From assembly GCA_964549765.1 (NCBI GenBank), contig CAZJWR010000051.1, positions 1-26,971 of the forward strand: DNA of 26,971 nt, read 5' to 3'. A program made the position numbers and the translations under genes. Under the pieces are notes generated by a model. It made no database searches and had not been told where the DNA came from. It was given only the letters and a program-made list of their open reading frames with translations. Shown here in pieces: positions 14,506 to 23,366 of this stretch (the stretch's first letter is position 1; each line of letters opens with the position of its first letter). The DNA comes from CAZJWR01 sp964549765 (GTDB lineage: Bacteria; Zixibacteria; MSB-5A5; GN15; JAAZOE01).

Positions 14506-16545
14506 TTATTCCAGCGAAAAGCCCTCGAAGATCGAAAACAGGTTGGCGAAATCGGGTTGTTCCAACATGAACTGTGCCCAGAACAAAGCCCGTATGCACG
14601 TTTTGGCGACACCGAAGCCCTCGGAATCGAGTGTCCGACTGTTATTCGTGTAATTGACATCCAATGTTATTTTGTGGTCGGGATCGACCGTGGCTGAAAC
14701 GAGCTTGGCCGGTTTCGTGTAGCGGTATTCCGTCCAGGTTTCCTGTCCGTCCCACGATTCCCGAATGATCTCGCCGTCATCGAATGTTATTTCAACTTCC
14801 ACAGGAAAGACAAACGTCCCTATGCGACGCACCTTGACTCGGCTATAGTAAACTTCTTTTTCTTCGCCATTCTTCTGATCTTTGGCATCATTATTGGCAG
14901 TATCTTCTGCGCTCTCTGAGCCAATGTCTGCTCCCGGTATCAGGGTGAAATCGTATCCCTCACCCGATTTGACCTTCTTTGAGGAAATCCAGCTTACGCT
15001 GTAATCAAGAACTGCATTAGAATAGATTGCCTGATTGAAAAACCAATTCAAATCCTGTCCGGAAATCTCATTCGCAATCGCAATAAAATCTTGCGTAGCA
15101 GGATGATTAAATCGCCAGCGTTCATAATAGGCGCGGAGAATCTGTCGCATCGTATCTTCACCCAGATAATTTTCGAGAGTCGCCAGCATCGTCGCCGGTT
15201 TGTAGAAGGAATTGACAACAAAGCTGAACTCCGAGTAATATTTCCATGCGAAACGGGCCATTGGATCGCGATCCGGATAGCTCATATAATTTGCGCGAGC
15301 GACAGTCGCTTGATTCAGCCTGATGCCCAGGATATCAAAAAGATCACCTTCGGGGCCGTAGAGGCTGTTCATAATCTTTCCTTCAGAATATGACGTAAAC
15401 CCTTCATCCAGCCATGACTCCTCGAACTCATTGGTCGCCACCAAATGATACCAGAAGTTGTGAGCGAACTCATGGATAATTGTCCCTTCGATGAGCCGTA
15501 CTCCTTGGGGCAGACCATACAATCCAATGGCGGTTATGAGCGTCGGATATTCCATGCCCCCGGAATTGAGGGCTCCCCGCCGAGGGTCAACTATGGTGAG
15601 GTTCGGGAATGGATAGTCGCCGATCCAGTTTTGGAAGTAGGCAATTGCACATTTGGCTGAACTAAGATATCTGTCGGCCAGCCCGACACGGTCAGGCTGC
15701 ATCAGGAGTCGAATGGCAACGTCCTGGGTATCGGCGGTGAACTCGACAAAGTTGGGGCTTGTGGTCCAGGCAAAATCATGAACATCTTCGGCATGATAAT
15801 AATGGGTGGCGGTGCCATCGTCATTGTCCGTTTCGCTCATTTTGAGGCCGCAGGCGCCGACAATATTCTCCACAGGCACGGTAATATATACATCATACAC
15901 TCCGAAATCCGCGAAAAATTCGGAGTTGGCATGAAACTGATGGCAGTTCCATGAACCGCCGGAGTATACACCCACCTTGGGGAACCATTGACCGACGAAG
16001 TAATACTCTCCCTTGTAACCGGTGCGAATAGGCGGCGTCGGCAGTTTGGCCGTGAAATCAATTTTGAGTATTATCGAGTCACCCGGCTGAAGGGAATGGG
16101 GCAGTGTCAATCGCATGACCGTTTTATCCGCCTCGTAATCGTCATCGGGTCGAATAAACTCAATCCGGTCCGTCAAATCCTCACCCGATGGCGTCGCAAT
16201 CCGGGTGATTTCTATATAACCCCATCCCCCGTCTTCACTGAGGCCCATGCCCCGTATCAATCCACCCGATTCTTCGGATAGAGTCGATTTATTATTTCGG
16301 AAGGCGTTGAGATAAAGATGAAACTGCATATCCGATATATCGTCTCCGGTCAGATTGTGCCAAGTCAGCACCTCCTCCGCAATAAGCGTATGATCCTCTG
16401 TATTCAAGCGAACGTCGATGGCATAATTGGCGATACGGGGACTGAGAGGTGTTTCGAATATGACCGGCGATTCCGCCGCTTCGGCAATTGGTATCAGGCA
16501 CACAAATCCGAACAGTGCCTGTATCCACGTCCTTGAATGTCCCAT
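14506..16545 (-). CDS. Secreted M1-family zinc metallopeptidase (aminopeptidase type)
   Basis: 679 aa with an N-terminal signal peptide (hydrophobic 8-20, likely cleavage after AEA at about 23). Zinc site HEFAH at 358-362 plus E381 in the following WLDEG gives the M1 pattern HEXXH-X18-E. The usual GXMEN exopeptidase motif appears as GGMEY (329-333), a substitution seen in several bacterial M1 subgroups. The N-terminal beta-domain covers about 35-230. An acidic, low-complexity insert near 540-560 (rich in N, D, K, E) interrupts the C-terminal part. Shine-Dalgarno GGAG lies eight bases before the ATG. It probably cleaves peptides in the periplasm or outside the cell; specificity cannot be read from the sequence. 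First gene of a likely two-gene operon. Confidence 0.93.
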   Translation of the reverse strand: MGHSRTWIQALFGFVCLIPIAEAAESPVIFETPLSPRIANYAIDVRLNTEDHTLIAEEVLTWHNLTGDDISDMQFHLYLNAFRNNKSTLSEESGGLIRGMGLSEDGGWGYIEITRIATPSGEDLTDRIEFIRPDDDYEADKTVMRLTLPHSLQPGDSIILKIDFTAKLPTPPIRTGYKGEYYFVGQWFPKVGVYSGGSWNCHQFHANSEFFADFGVYDVYITVPVENIVGACGLKMSETDNDDGTATHYYHAEDVHDFAWTTSPNFVEFTADTQDVAIRLLMQPDRVGLADRYLSSAKCAIAYFQNWIGDYPFPNLTIVDPRRGALNSGGMEYPTLITAIGLYGLPQGVRLIEGTIIHEFAHNFWYHLVATNEFEESWLDEGFTSYSEGKIMNSLYGPEGDLFDILGIRLNQATVARANYMSYPDRDPMARFAWKYYSEFSFVVNSFYKPATMLATLENYLGEDTMRQILRAYYERWRFNHPATQDFIAIANEISGQDLNWFFNQAIYSNAVLDYSVSWISSKKVKSGEGYDFTLIPGADIGSESAEDTANNDAKDQKNGEEKEVYYSRVKVRRIGTFVFPVEVEITFDDGEIIRESWDGQETWTEYRYTKPAKLVSATVDPDHKITLDVNYTNNSRTLDSEGFGVAKTCIRALFWAQFMLEQPDFANLFSIFEGFSLE

Positions 16546-16975
16546 TTTTAACTCCGATCAGGATAGAAGAGTCGCATGTATCGTTATCATCTGCTTCGCA
16601 TGCGAAAAGAATCCGATTCTACATATGAAAATTAGACCGCTTAGACTATGTTTTGTTGCATTCAATTTAGTCAAATCTGCTGATTCTGGCCTCATCGTGC
16701 CGTGTGTTCTCATTTGACAGGCTATGATCAGTGAACTTGTTGATCTGGCACGAAGCCACTTAAGGCATGTGTTCGCACCGCTGGGTTTCACCCGTTCTAT
16801 TTATTTCAATACACCTCTGGCTACACAGCGTGTTCGGGTCGTATTGCCGATAGGACAGGGATTCGAGATCGCCGAAATATTTGAAAAGCAGGCGGTTAAG
16901 CTGAAAATTATCAAGGGACTGGATGTAGGCTGAGTTGTAACTTATTGAATATCCATTAGTTAAAATACCACAAAA

Positions 16976-17011
16976 CAAGCTGGCCATAGTGGACTATTTT
17001 AGAACCGCAGC
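16976..17011 (+). repeat. Dispersed 36-nt intergenic repeat, copy 2
   Basis: Matches 67-102 at 34 of 36 bases. The similarity to the diverged copy at 247-270 extends four bases further (GTGA) than the 36-nt block. It lies downstream of the RND pump gene in a gene-free stretch. Confidence 0.8.
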
Positions 17012-17080
17012 GTGAGTGAATGACAGGCTCGTTGAGATGCTACTTGTAACTGGCTCATCGCAGCTTCAGCCGCGTGCATG

Positions 17081-17101
17081 ATCTTCGCATGCTTCGAAGA
17101 T
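17081..17101. other. Small hairpin downstream of the RND pump gene
   Basis: ATCTTCG (17081-17087) and CGAAGAT (17095-17101) pair perfectly around a 7-nt loop, about 64 nt past the pump stop codon. No T-run follows on the - strand, so it is not a classical intrinsic terminator; it may stabilise the mRNA 3' end. Confidence 0.3.
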
Positions 17102-17164
17102 ACATGAATCGCAAAAGAATCCGACCCTGATCGCAGCCCTCTTGTGATAACCGGTCGTTCCCTA

Positions 17165-20100
17165 TTATTTTGATCTGTGCAGGAGCCGATAAAGCGTCGG
17201 CAGCACGAAAAACAACAGAATGCTTGATACTGAGAAACCGCCGATGACTGCGATGGCCAACGGTTGCTGCATTTGCGCTCCCGTTCCGATGGCAAGCGCC
17301 AGCGGGGCGAGAGCTAAAACCGCCGCCAGAGTGGTCATGATGATGGGCCGGGCGCGCCTTCGGCATGCCGTCACGAGAGCGGTATCGAGGTCGGCTCCAT
17401 CGTCACGCATCCGCTTAGTTTCATGCATGACAAAAACGCCGTTCTCGGCCACGATGCCGATAATCATAATCAGGCCGACAAAACTCGATATGTTGAACGT
17501 GACTCCCGTGATCCACAGCGCCGATACCACGCCGATCAGCGACAGGAAACTTACCGTCAGTACCGATATCGGGACCGTGAACTCGCCGAATTCGAACAGC
17601 AGAACGATGAAAACCATCAGAAACGCCGCCACGGCCACGATCAACAATGCACGAAACGATTCCTGTTGCGTCTGGTAAACCCCGCCGAATTCCAAAGCGA
17701 CGCTTTGGGGCAGCCGCAACTGCGCCGACAGCTCCCGTTTGATATCCCTGATCGTGCTGCCCATGTCTCTGCCCTCGATACGTCCGCTGACGGCGACCAC
17801 CTGGCGCAGGCTCTCCCGATCCAGTTCGGCCTGCCCTTCGGTCATTTCAAAAAAGGCGACGTCGCTGAGTGGAATCAGCACACCGTCGCCATTGATAATC
17901 GTCAATCGTTTGATGGCGTCGAGATCGCGATGGTATTCTTCGGGAAAGGCGACACGGATGTTGACGATTGTCTCGCCCTCCGGGATTGAGCTTATGACCC
18001 TCCCTTGGATTATACTTTCAAGTTCCCCCTCGATATCTTCCACGGTCAGACCGGCCAGCGCCGCTTGCTCGGGATCGATCTTCATGACGAATGATGGCCC
18101 CGATATCACGATACCGTCGAATACATCGACAACGCCCGGAACGGTCTCGATTATCGCAGCGACCTTCTCGGCTTCGCTCTGCAGAACATGGACGTCGTCG
18201 CCGAAGAGCTTTATTTCGATCGGCTTGGGCGAGTTGGTGAGATCGCCGATAACATCCATCATCAACTGTCCGAAATCTACCTGCAAAGACGGTTCGGATG
18301 CCTCGATTTTGCGGCGGACTTCAGTTATAACATCGTCAATTGACCGGGACCGCCGTGATTTTAGTTTCACGAGGAAATCGCCTGTATTCGGCTCGGTGAG
18401 AAAGAAGCCCAGTTGGGCGCCAGTTCTCCGCGAGTACGAATCCACCTCCGGTATGGCCATCAATATACCCTCGACGTCCATCAACATATCGTTAGTCTCT
18501 TCGAGAGATGTTCCCGGCGGCGATGCGTAATCGAGAACGAATGTTCCCTCATCCATCTCCGGCATAAAACCGCTGCCGATATGGCCGTAGATGAAATAGG
18601 CCCCGACCGCGATTCCCAGGGCCACGGGGATAACGAGAATACGATACTTCAGGAGAGACCGGAGAGATCGCGAGTAAAGTCTGGTCAGCCAGGAGTCGCG
18701 CGTCTCCTGAGCCGACTCACGCGCAATATCCTCTTTCCTCAAGATGAGACCGGCCAGCAGCGGCGATACCGTAATCGAAAACAGAAATGACAGCGCCAGC
18801 GCGAAGATCATCGTCAAGGCCAGCGACTTGAAAAACGCGCCGGTCAGGCCGATGAGGAATATCAAGGGGATATTGATGACGATGGTGCTGGCCGAGGAAC
18901 CGATTATGGCCGGCATGAGTTCGCGCAGTGAGCGGGACGCCGCATTGTCAAAGGCTTTTTCGGTCGCCGGCGGCCGGCTTCGGCTTTCCGCAATTCGGGC
19001 AAAGATATTTTCGATGACGACGATAGAATCATCGATTATCAACCCGACTGCTGCGGCAATGCCTCCCAGGGTCATAATATTGATTGTTTCACCGACTATT
19101 TTTAAGCAAACCAGCGTGGCCGCGATCGTGAGGGGCACTACGACAACCATCACCAAAGACACCCGCCAGTTCCTCAGAAAAAGAAACATGACGACCATGG
19201 AAAGCAGGATGCCGATGAGGATGGCATCGCGCGTGCCGAGAATCGATCGCCGGATGAACCCTCCCTGGTCGTACCAATTTTCGAATCTGACACCGGAAGG
19301 AAGCTTGATCCGGGCGACGGCGTCCTGGACAGCCTGCCCGATCGCTACGACGCTACCGGTCGGCTGTTTCACGACGCTGATCAGGACCGCCGGGCGACCG
19401 TGAGCGGTCGTGCGGATATAGCTCGGCGCCACGGCCGGCTCCACGGTGGCCACGTCGCGCACCAGTACCGGCACGCCGGAACGAGTCGTCACGACGACAT
19501 TCTCGATATCCTTCGCCGTATGAAGGGCGCCGGAAACGAGCGACAGGTATAACCGGTAATTGTTTTCGATAAGGCCGGGCGATGCGATCAGGTTTGTCTT
19601 GGCTATGGCATCCGAGATGTGCAGGATGTCCAAACGATACGCCGCGAGTTTATCGGGAGAGGCCGTAACCCGGAACTCTTGCGTTTCGCCACCGACAACC
19701 TCCACCCGTGCCACGCCCCCTATCCGCATGATCGCGGGGCGCAGACGGTACAATGCCAGATCCCGCATCTCGACGGCGCTGATGCTGTCCGACGTCAGGC
19801 TGTAGCCGAGGATGGGAAAGACCGCAATACTCATCTGCTCTACGTCAATCGACACGCTCGCGGGGAGAGCATTGCGATTATCGGCGATTCGGTTTTGCAG
19901 CGTCTGAAGCGCCTCGCGGACATCAGTCTTCCAGCTGAGCCCAAGCGAAATTTCGGTGGAGCCGCGACCGGTGATAGACCGGACAATCTCCACTCCCGGG
20001 ACCGAGCTCGCCACTTCTTCCAGCGGTTTGGTCACCTGGATCATCATCAACTCGGCCGGTTGCTCGCCGTTATCGGCGAGGATGACGATTCGCGGAAAGG

Positions 20101-20221
20101 TGATATCGGGGAAAAGGGACACCGGCATGAGCTGGGTCACGGCAACGCCGGCAACGACCAGGCCGGCCGCGGCAAAGAGGATCGCCTTGCGATGCTTCGA
20201 TACATAACCGAACAGGTCCAC
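17165..20221 (-). CDS. RND efflux pump inner-membrane subunit (AcrB/HAE-like)
   Basis: Proton-driven exporter, 1018 aa, with the standard RND layout: TM1 near 13-31, a first large periplasmic loop (about 32-330), TM2-7, a second loop, then TM8-12. TM4 carries the proton-relay pair D397-D398 (GLIIDDSIVVIEN), as in AcrB. In TM10 the position of the essential AcrB lysine (K940) is E926 (IVAENGVFV), so the relay differs from classical drug pumps. The sequence KPIEIKLFGDD in loop 2 recalls metal-efflux (CzcA-like) members, so substrate class is open. GTG start, 2 nt after the adaptor stop codon. Forms a tripartite pump with the two preceding genes. Confidence 0.93.
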   Translation of the reverse strand: MDLFGYVSKHRKAILFAAAGLVVAGVAVTQLMPVSLFPDITFPRIVILADNGEQPAELMMIQVTKPLEEVASSVPGVEIVRSITGRGSTEISLGLSWKTDVREALQTLQNRIADNRNALPASVSIDVEQMSIAVFPILGYSLTSDSISAVEMRDLALYRLRPAIMRIGGVARVEVVGGETQEFRVTASPDKLAAYRLDILHISDAIAKTNLIASPGLIENNYRLYLSLVSGALHTAKDIENVVVTTRSGVPVLVRDVATVEPAVAPSYIRTTAHGRPAVLISVVKQPTGSVVAIGQAVQDAVARIKLPSGVRFENWYDQGGFIRRSILGTRDAILIGILLSMVVMFLFLRNWRVSLVMVVVVPLTIAATLVCLKIVGETINIMTLGGIAAAVGLIIDDSIVVIENIFARIAESRSRPPATEKAFDNAASRSLRELMPAIIGSSASTIVINIPLIFLIGLTGAFFKSLALTMIFALALSFLFSITVSPLLAGLILRKEDIARESAQETRDSWLTRLYSRSLRSLLKYRILVIPVALGIAVGAYFIYGHIGSGFMPEMDEGTFVLDYASPPGTSLEETNDMLMDVEGILMAIPEVDSYSRRTGAQLGFFLTEPNTGDFLVKLKSRRSRSIDDVITEVRRKIEASEPSLQVDFGQLMMDVIGDLTNSPKPIEIKLFGDDVHVLQSEAEKVAAIIETVPGVVDVFDGIVISGPSFVMKIDPEQAALAGLTVEDIEGELESIIQGRVISSIPEGETIVNIRVAFPEEYHRDLDAIKRLTIINGDGVLIPLSDVAFFEMTEGQAELDRESLRQVVAVSGRIEGRDMGSTIRDIKRELSAQLRLPQSVALEFGGVYQTQQESFRALLIVAVAAFLMVFIVLLFEFGEFTVPISVLTVSFLSLIGVVSALWITGVTFNISSFVGLIMIIGIVAENGVFVMHETKRMRDDGADLDTALVTACRRRARPIIMTTLAAVLALAPLALAIGTGAQMQQPLAIAVIGGFSVSSILLFFVLPTLYRLLHRSK

Positions 20222-20223
20222 GG

Positions 20224-21225
20224 CTACGGGGCCCTCATTACGGTCACCCGCATGGAATCGGCGGCTTCATAACTACCGTCGACAATGACACTCATGCCTG
20301 CCTCGAGCGTGGGGCTGCTGATCTCGATGAGAGAATCAATTCGCGCACTAGTGGAGACGGGAATAGAAATGGCCAACGAATCGGGCGAGATCGTGAAAAT
20401 GTGATACCTTCCAGTAATATCGTCCCGAATGACAGCCGCCTGTGGGACTAAAAGCGCGTCTTCGCGAACTCCGGTTACAATCTCGACGATTCCCCGCATC
20501 CCCGTCCGCAGGCTCTTACCGTTTTCCTTGGAAGGCCGGCCGAAATTGATCCGCACCGGTACGGCCTGACTATTGATATCCGATTGCGGCTCGATCGCGA
20601 CGACCGTGCCGGAAAATTTCCGATCCGGCAAAGATGGGAATTCAATATGACAGGTTTGCCCGACTTCAATCGACCCGATATCCGCCAATCTAACTTCGGC
20701 GACGAAATCGAGCGTCGAAAGATCGACCAGTCGCAGAAGCTCGGCTCCCTCCGCCACCGCCTGACCGGCGCTGACCAGTTTGTCCGCCACCGTTCCCTTC
20801 TGCTGAGCGACAATCGGGACGAGTTGCTGATTCGCCTGAGCAGCCTCCAGCGCCCGCTGGGCGTTTTCCTTCTGCTCCTTGGTCCTGGCGTCGGCCAGCA
20901 GCCGCCTGGCCCCGGTAATAGAGGCCTCGGAATCGCGTGTTCGAATTACCGCCATTTTCTCGCCGCTCGATACCGGTGCTCCGGGTTGGACGTTTACGGA
21001 TACAACCGTACCCGCGAATGGCGACACGATGGTCTGTTCGTCGGTCACAGTAGTTTCTCCGATTGCCGATACCGTCTCTTCGACCGTTCCCGCCCGTATC
21101 GGCACCGCCTCCACAGTGAGGGTGAGTACCGAGGAAGGATCATCCGTATTTTTCGACCCACTGTTGCATCCAGCGGTGAAGATACTCCCAAAGATAATCA
21201 TCAGCCAGACAATGCTCTTTCTCAT
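20224..21225 (-). CDS. RND periplasmic adaptor (membrane fusion) lipoprotein
   Basis: 333 aa. An N-terminal lipoprotein signal ends in FTAGC with C20 as the likely lipidated residue. A biotinyl-lipoyl-like half motif (SPFAGTVVSVNVQPGAPV) is followed by a short helical hairpin of about 45 residues, the second lipoyl half (QKGTVADKLVSAGQAV), a beta-barrel domain and a membrane-proximal domain. The hairpin is short compared with AcrA, which fits a small adaptor. The start codon overlaps the TolC-like stop (ATGA), and the pump starts 2 nt after its stop, so the three genes are translationally coupled. Confidence 0.92.
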   Translation of the reverse strand: MRKSIVWLMIIFGSIFTAGCNSGSKNTDDPSSVLTLTVEAVPIRAGTVEETVSAIGETTVTDEQTIVSPFAGTVVSVNVQPGAPVSSGEKMAVIRTRDSEASITGARRLLADARTKEQKENAQRALEAAQANQQLVPIVAQQKGTVADKLVSAGQAVAEGAELLRLVDLSTLDFVAEVRLADIGSIEVGQTCHIEFPSLPDRKFSGTVVAIEPQSDINSQAVPVRINFGRPSKENGKSLRTGMRGIVEIVTGVREDALLVPQAAVIRDDITGRYHIFTISPDSLAISIPVSTSARIDSLIEISSPTLEAGMSVIVDGSYEAADSMRVTVMRAP

Positions 21226-22538
21226 TCTGTTTTATCCTGTCCCTTCGTTGCCAGATGCTCGTATTGGGCCTGCACGGTTTGAATTTCCGCTAATATCTCT
21301 ATTTCCGAAAGGTGCGCGCTGGTCAAACCTTGTTCGGCAGCGAGGACATCATAGGCAGAAGCATCGCCGTCGGCATATTTGGCCGTAAAGAGAGCGTAAT
21401 TCTGCCGGGCGGTTTCAAGCATGGCGCGAATCGTCAGCAAACGTTGCTCGGCATAATTCATTTGTGTCTGCAGCATCCGATACTCCGCCAGAATCGATTG
21501 GTCGACTGCCTTTATGCGGTTGAGAGCGGCGCGGCTTTCGGCCGCGCCTTGCTGGATACGCGCCTTTCGCGCTCCCCAGTCCCATAGCGGCATATCGATT
21601 CCGATTCCAACCGAGTATCCGAAGGAATTGAATCGCTCCGGGGCCGGCATCTGGAGGTTCTGCCGGGAGGTGAGCACGCCAACGTCGCCGGTCAGCGACA
21701 CGTTGGGCAATCGTTCCGCTCTGATTTGCCCGACAGCGATCTGACTCAGACCATAATCGAGTTGCGCGGCCTGCATATTCAAGTTCGTCGAAGGATCGAT
21801 TGGAGGAAGCGGTTCGGTGATACCTCCCGCAATCACCAACAGACTGTCGAGAGAGCCCCTGACCGCTAAGGTCGTGTCATCAGGTGTGCCCATGACTTGC
21901 ATCAGTTGATATCCGGCCAGCGCCGATGCCTGCGCTGCCGTCATCGCTGCTGTACGAGCGTTCGCGAGGTCAATCTGGGCGCTCAATAAATCCGTATACC
22001 CGACCATCCCGGCCGCGTTCAGGCGCTTTATCAGCTCAATATAATCGGATAGCCGCGACGCGCTTTCATCGCGGGACAATTGCTCCTGTCGGGCGCGAAG
22101 CATCTCAATAAACGCCCGGCGTACCGCGAATACGATATCCCGTTCTGTCTGTTTATAAGCCACTCCCTGAAAATCGACATCCAATCCGGCCCGACGGATA
22201 TCCAGCGACCGCATTCCCCCGTCATATACCGTTTGTTCCCCGATTATTCGCGCTCCCAGTTCTCCGCCGTTGGAAACTGCCGGATCATAGCCGAACGTGA
22301 GGGACCACGGCGCATAGCCGGCTCCCCCGGAAAATCGGAACTGGGGCAGAAATGCCCTGTCGGCGGCGGTTTTCCCGAACTCCGCGGCACGCGTCCCGCT
22401 CTTGGCGATGGTCAGTTCGAGGTTATTGGCTTTGGCGATAACCAGGCATTGATCGATCGTCAAGGAATCCGAAGCCTGTGCCATAGTGGGGATAACTGCA
22501 GCAGCCAGCAAAAGCATTATCGTCAACCGGAAACCCAT
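21222..22538 (-). CDS. TolC-family outer-membrane efflux channel
   Basis: 438 aa with a cleavable signal peptide (cleavage probably after AQA, about residue 22). The rest shows two repeats of the outer membrane efflux protein type: an early LTIDQCLVIAKANN-like helix start, long amphipathic helices rich in A, Q and R, and a second half with TSAHLSEIEILAEIQ near the end. Forms the outer-membrane exit duct for the adaptor and pump encoded directly downstream. Its start lies 162 nt after the PepSY-like gene, a gap that carries a long inverted repeat. Confidence 0.92.
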   Translation of the reverse strand: MGFRLTIMLLLAAAVIPTMAQASDSLTIDQCLVIAKANNLELTIAKSGTRAAEFGKTAADRAFLPQFRFSGGAGYAPWSLTFGYDPAVSNGGELGARIIGEQTVYDGGMRSLDIRRAGLDVDFQGVAYKQTERDIVFAVRRAFIEMLRARQEQLSRDESASRLSDYIELIKRLNAAGMVGYTDLLSAQIDLANARTAAMTAAQASALAGYQLMQVMGTPDDTTLAVRGSLDSLLVIAGGITEPLPPIDPSTNLNMQAAQLDYGLSQIAVGQIRAERLPNVSLTGDVGVLTSRQNLQMPAPERFNSFGYSVGIGIDMPLWDWGARKARIQQGAAESRAALNRIKAVDQSILAEYRMLQTQMNYAEQRLLTIRAMLETARQNYALFTAKYADGDASAYDVLAAEQGLTSAHLSEIEILAEIQTVQAQYEHLATKGQDKTE

Positions 22539-22624
22539 CTTGCAAAATCTTCCCTTTCGGATATCTTACGCGGAGTTCGTCTGCGACATTTGCAGTCGAC
22601 TGTATCGAGGTCCGCCGTTCCCCG

Positions 22625-22670
22625 TCAGGTTCTGCTCATTTCTGCGCCCCGACGTTCGATCAGAACCTGA
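22625..22670. promoter_or_regulatory. Perfect 10-bp inverted repeat between the PepSY and TolC genes
   Basis: TCAGGTTCTG (22625-22634) and CAGAACCTGA (22661-22670) are perfect complements separated by 26 nt. It lies 86-132 nt before the TolC-like start on the transcribed strand. As RNA it would form a long-loop hairpin inside the operon, able to cause partial termination or set differential expression of the secreted protein and the pump. As DNA it could be an operator. No T-run follows. Confidence 0.5.
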
Positions 22671-22700
22671 GGGAGGCGTTTATCCCATTTGGATGTATAG

Positions 22701-23225
22701 TTAATCTTCGTCAGGCTCGTCGCCTTCAGATTCCTCATCCTCGTCCGAGACCGCCTTCTGCGAGAGAATCTTGCCCGAGGCATCAATGGTCACTTCCACG
22801 CTCTCTTTGTGGTTCCTCAGGAGTATTTCGAATTGCGTCGTATCTCCTCGGGAAATCTTCTCGGCTTTTTTCAGTTCACCGTCGGGATATTTTGCGGCGA
22901 GCGCTTTCTTGATGTTTGCCGGAAGATCGCCGGGCGATACGCTCTCTTCAATCTCGAATGCACTTCCATTTTCCGTATATAAAATGTCACGACGGACGCT
23001 GCCATCGACGCTTTCGATCTCAAAGTAGGTTGCACTGTCAGTAGTCTCCAGACCGACATTTTTGATTTCGGCTTTCGGGTAGGCCTTGTGAAAAGCCGTC
23101 ATTACCGCCTTGGGCGCTTCGACCTTCTTGTCGCTGCTTGCCTTCTGAGCGCCGGCGGGCGATCCGAAACACCCGGCAGCAGGTAGGAAAAAAGCGACAA
23201 CTAAAAGAATCGTCCGTGCTTTCAT
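22701..23225 (-). CDS. Secreted PepSY-like protein, possible lipoprotein
   Basis: 174 aa. Hydrophobic signal (residues 5-17) ending in PAAGC with C19, a weak lipobox. The mature part has two tandem PepSY-like (DUF2874-like) units: AFHKAYPKAEI…YFEIE…EE, then ALAAKYPDGEL…QFEIL…ILSQK. The protein ends in a strongly acidic tail (DEDEESEGDEPDED). Such proteins sit in the envelope, often beside two-component systems, and may bind metals or peptides; the acidic tail favours metal or cation binding, which is inference. It is the first gene after the promoter at 23300-23333, so it is probably part of the response controlled by the adjacent regulator. Confidence 0.85.
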   Translation of the reverse strand: MKARTILLVVAFFLPAAGCFGSPAGAQKASSDKKVEAPKAVMTAFHKAYPKAEIKNVGLETTDSATYFEIESVDGSVRRDILYTENGSAFEIEESVSPGDLPANIKKALAAKYPDGELKKAEKISRGDTTQFEILLRNHKESVEVTIDASGKILSQKAVSDEDEESEGDEPDED

Positions 23226-23299
23226 TGCGAGTTCCCTTCGTTAAACATCTTCAATTATCACCCGGGATTATCACGCTCGGGCGCATGTCCTTAAAGCGG

Positions 23300-23333
23300 A
23301 TATAACCGTTGCAAGATGAAATGAATATGAAAA
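23300..23333 (-). promoter_or_regulatory. Regulator box and promoter of the PepSY-efflux operon
   Basis: On the - strand: TTTTCAT (23333-23327), 4 nt, ATTTCAT (23322-23316), 10 nt, TTATAT (23305-23300). The half-sites are direct repeats with an 11-bp period, the usual mode for OmpR/PhoB-family dimers, and the second overlaps the expected -35 position. The regulator gene's own promoter at 25477-25510 has the same elements at identical spacing. It lies in the 141-nt gap between the sensor kinase and the PepSY gene. Confidence 0.7.
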
Positions 23334-23366
23334 GGGCAGGTAAATGCTGCATTCGCCATAAATTTA

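Larger units (their letters stand above)
16546..17164. other. Intergenic region between the peptidase and efflux operons
   Basis: The left part must hold the promoter of the M1 peptidase gene (transcribed leftward) and the right part the 3' end of the RND pump transcript. It contains the repeat at 16976-17011 and a small hairpin at 17081-17101. A 69-codon + strand open frame at 16724-16933 has no recognisable feature and no clear ribosome site; I do not call it a gene. Confidence 0.5.

Noticed and set aside
16724..16933. 69-codon + strand open frame in the peptidase-efflux gap
   Set aside because: No recognisable motif, no clear Shine-Dalgarno sequence, and it lies in AT-rich DNA next to a repeat. 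It could be a decayed fragment but cannot be supported.
17081..17101. Hairpin as an intrinsic terminator of the efflux operon
   Set aside because: No T-run follows on the transcribed strand; listed only as a hairpin.
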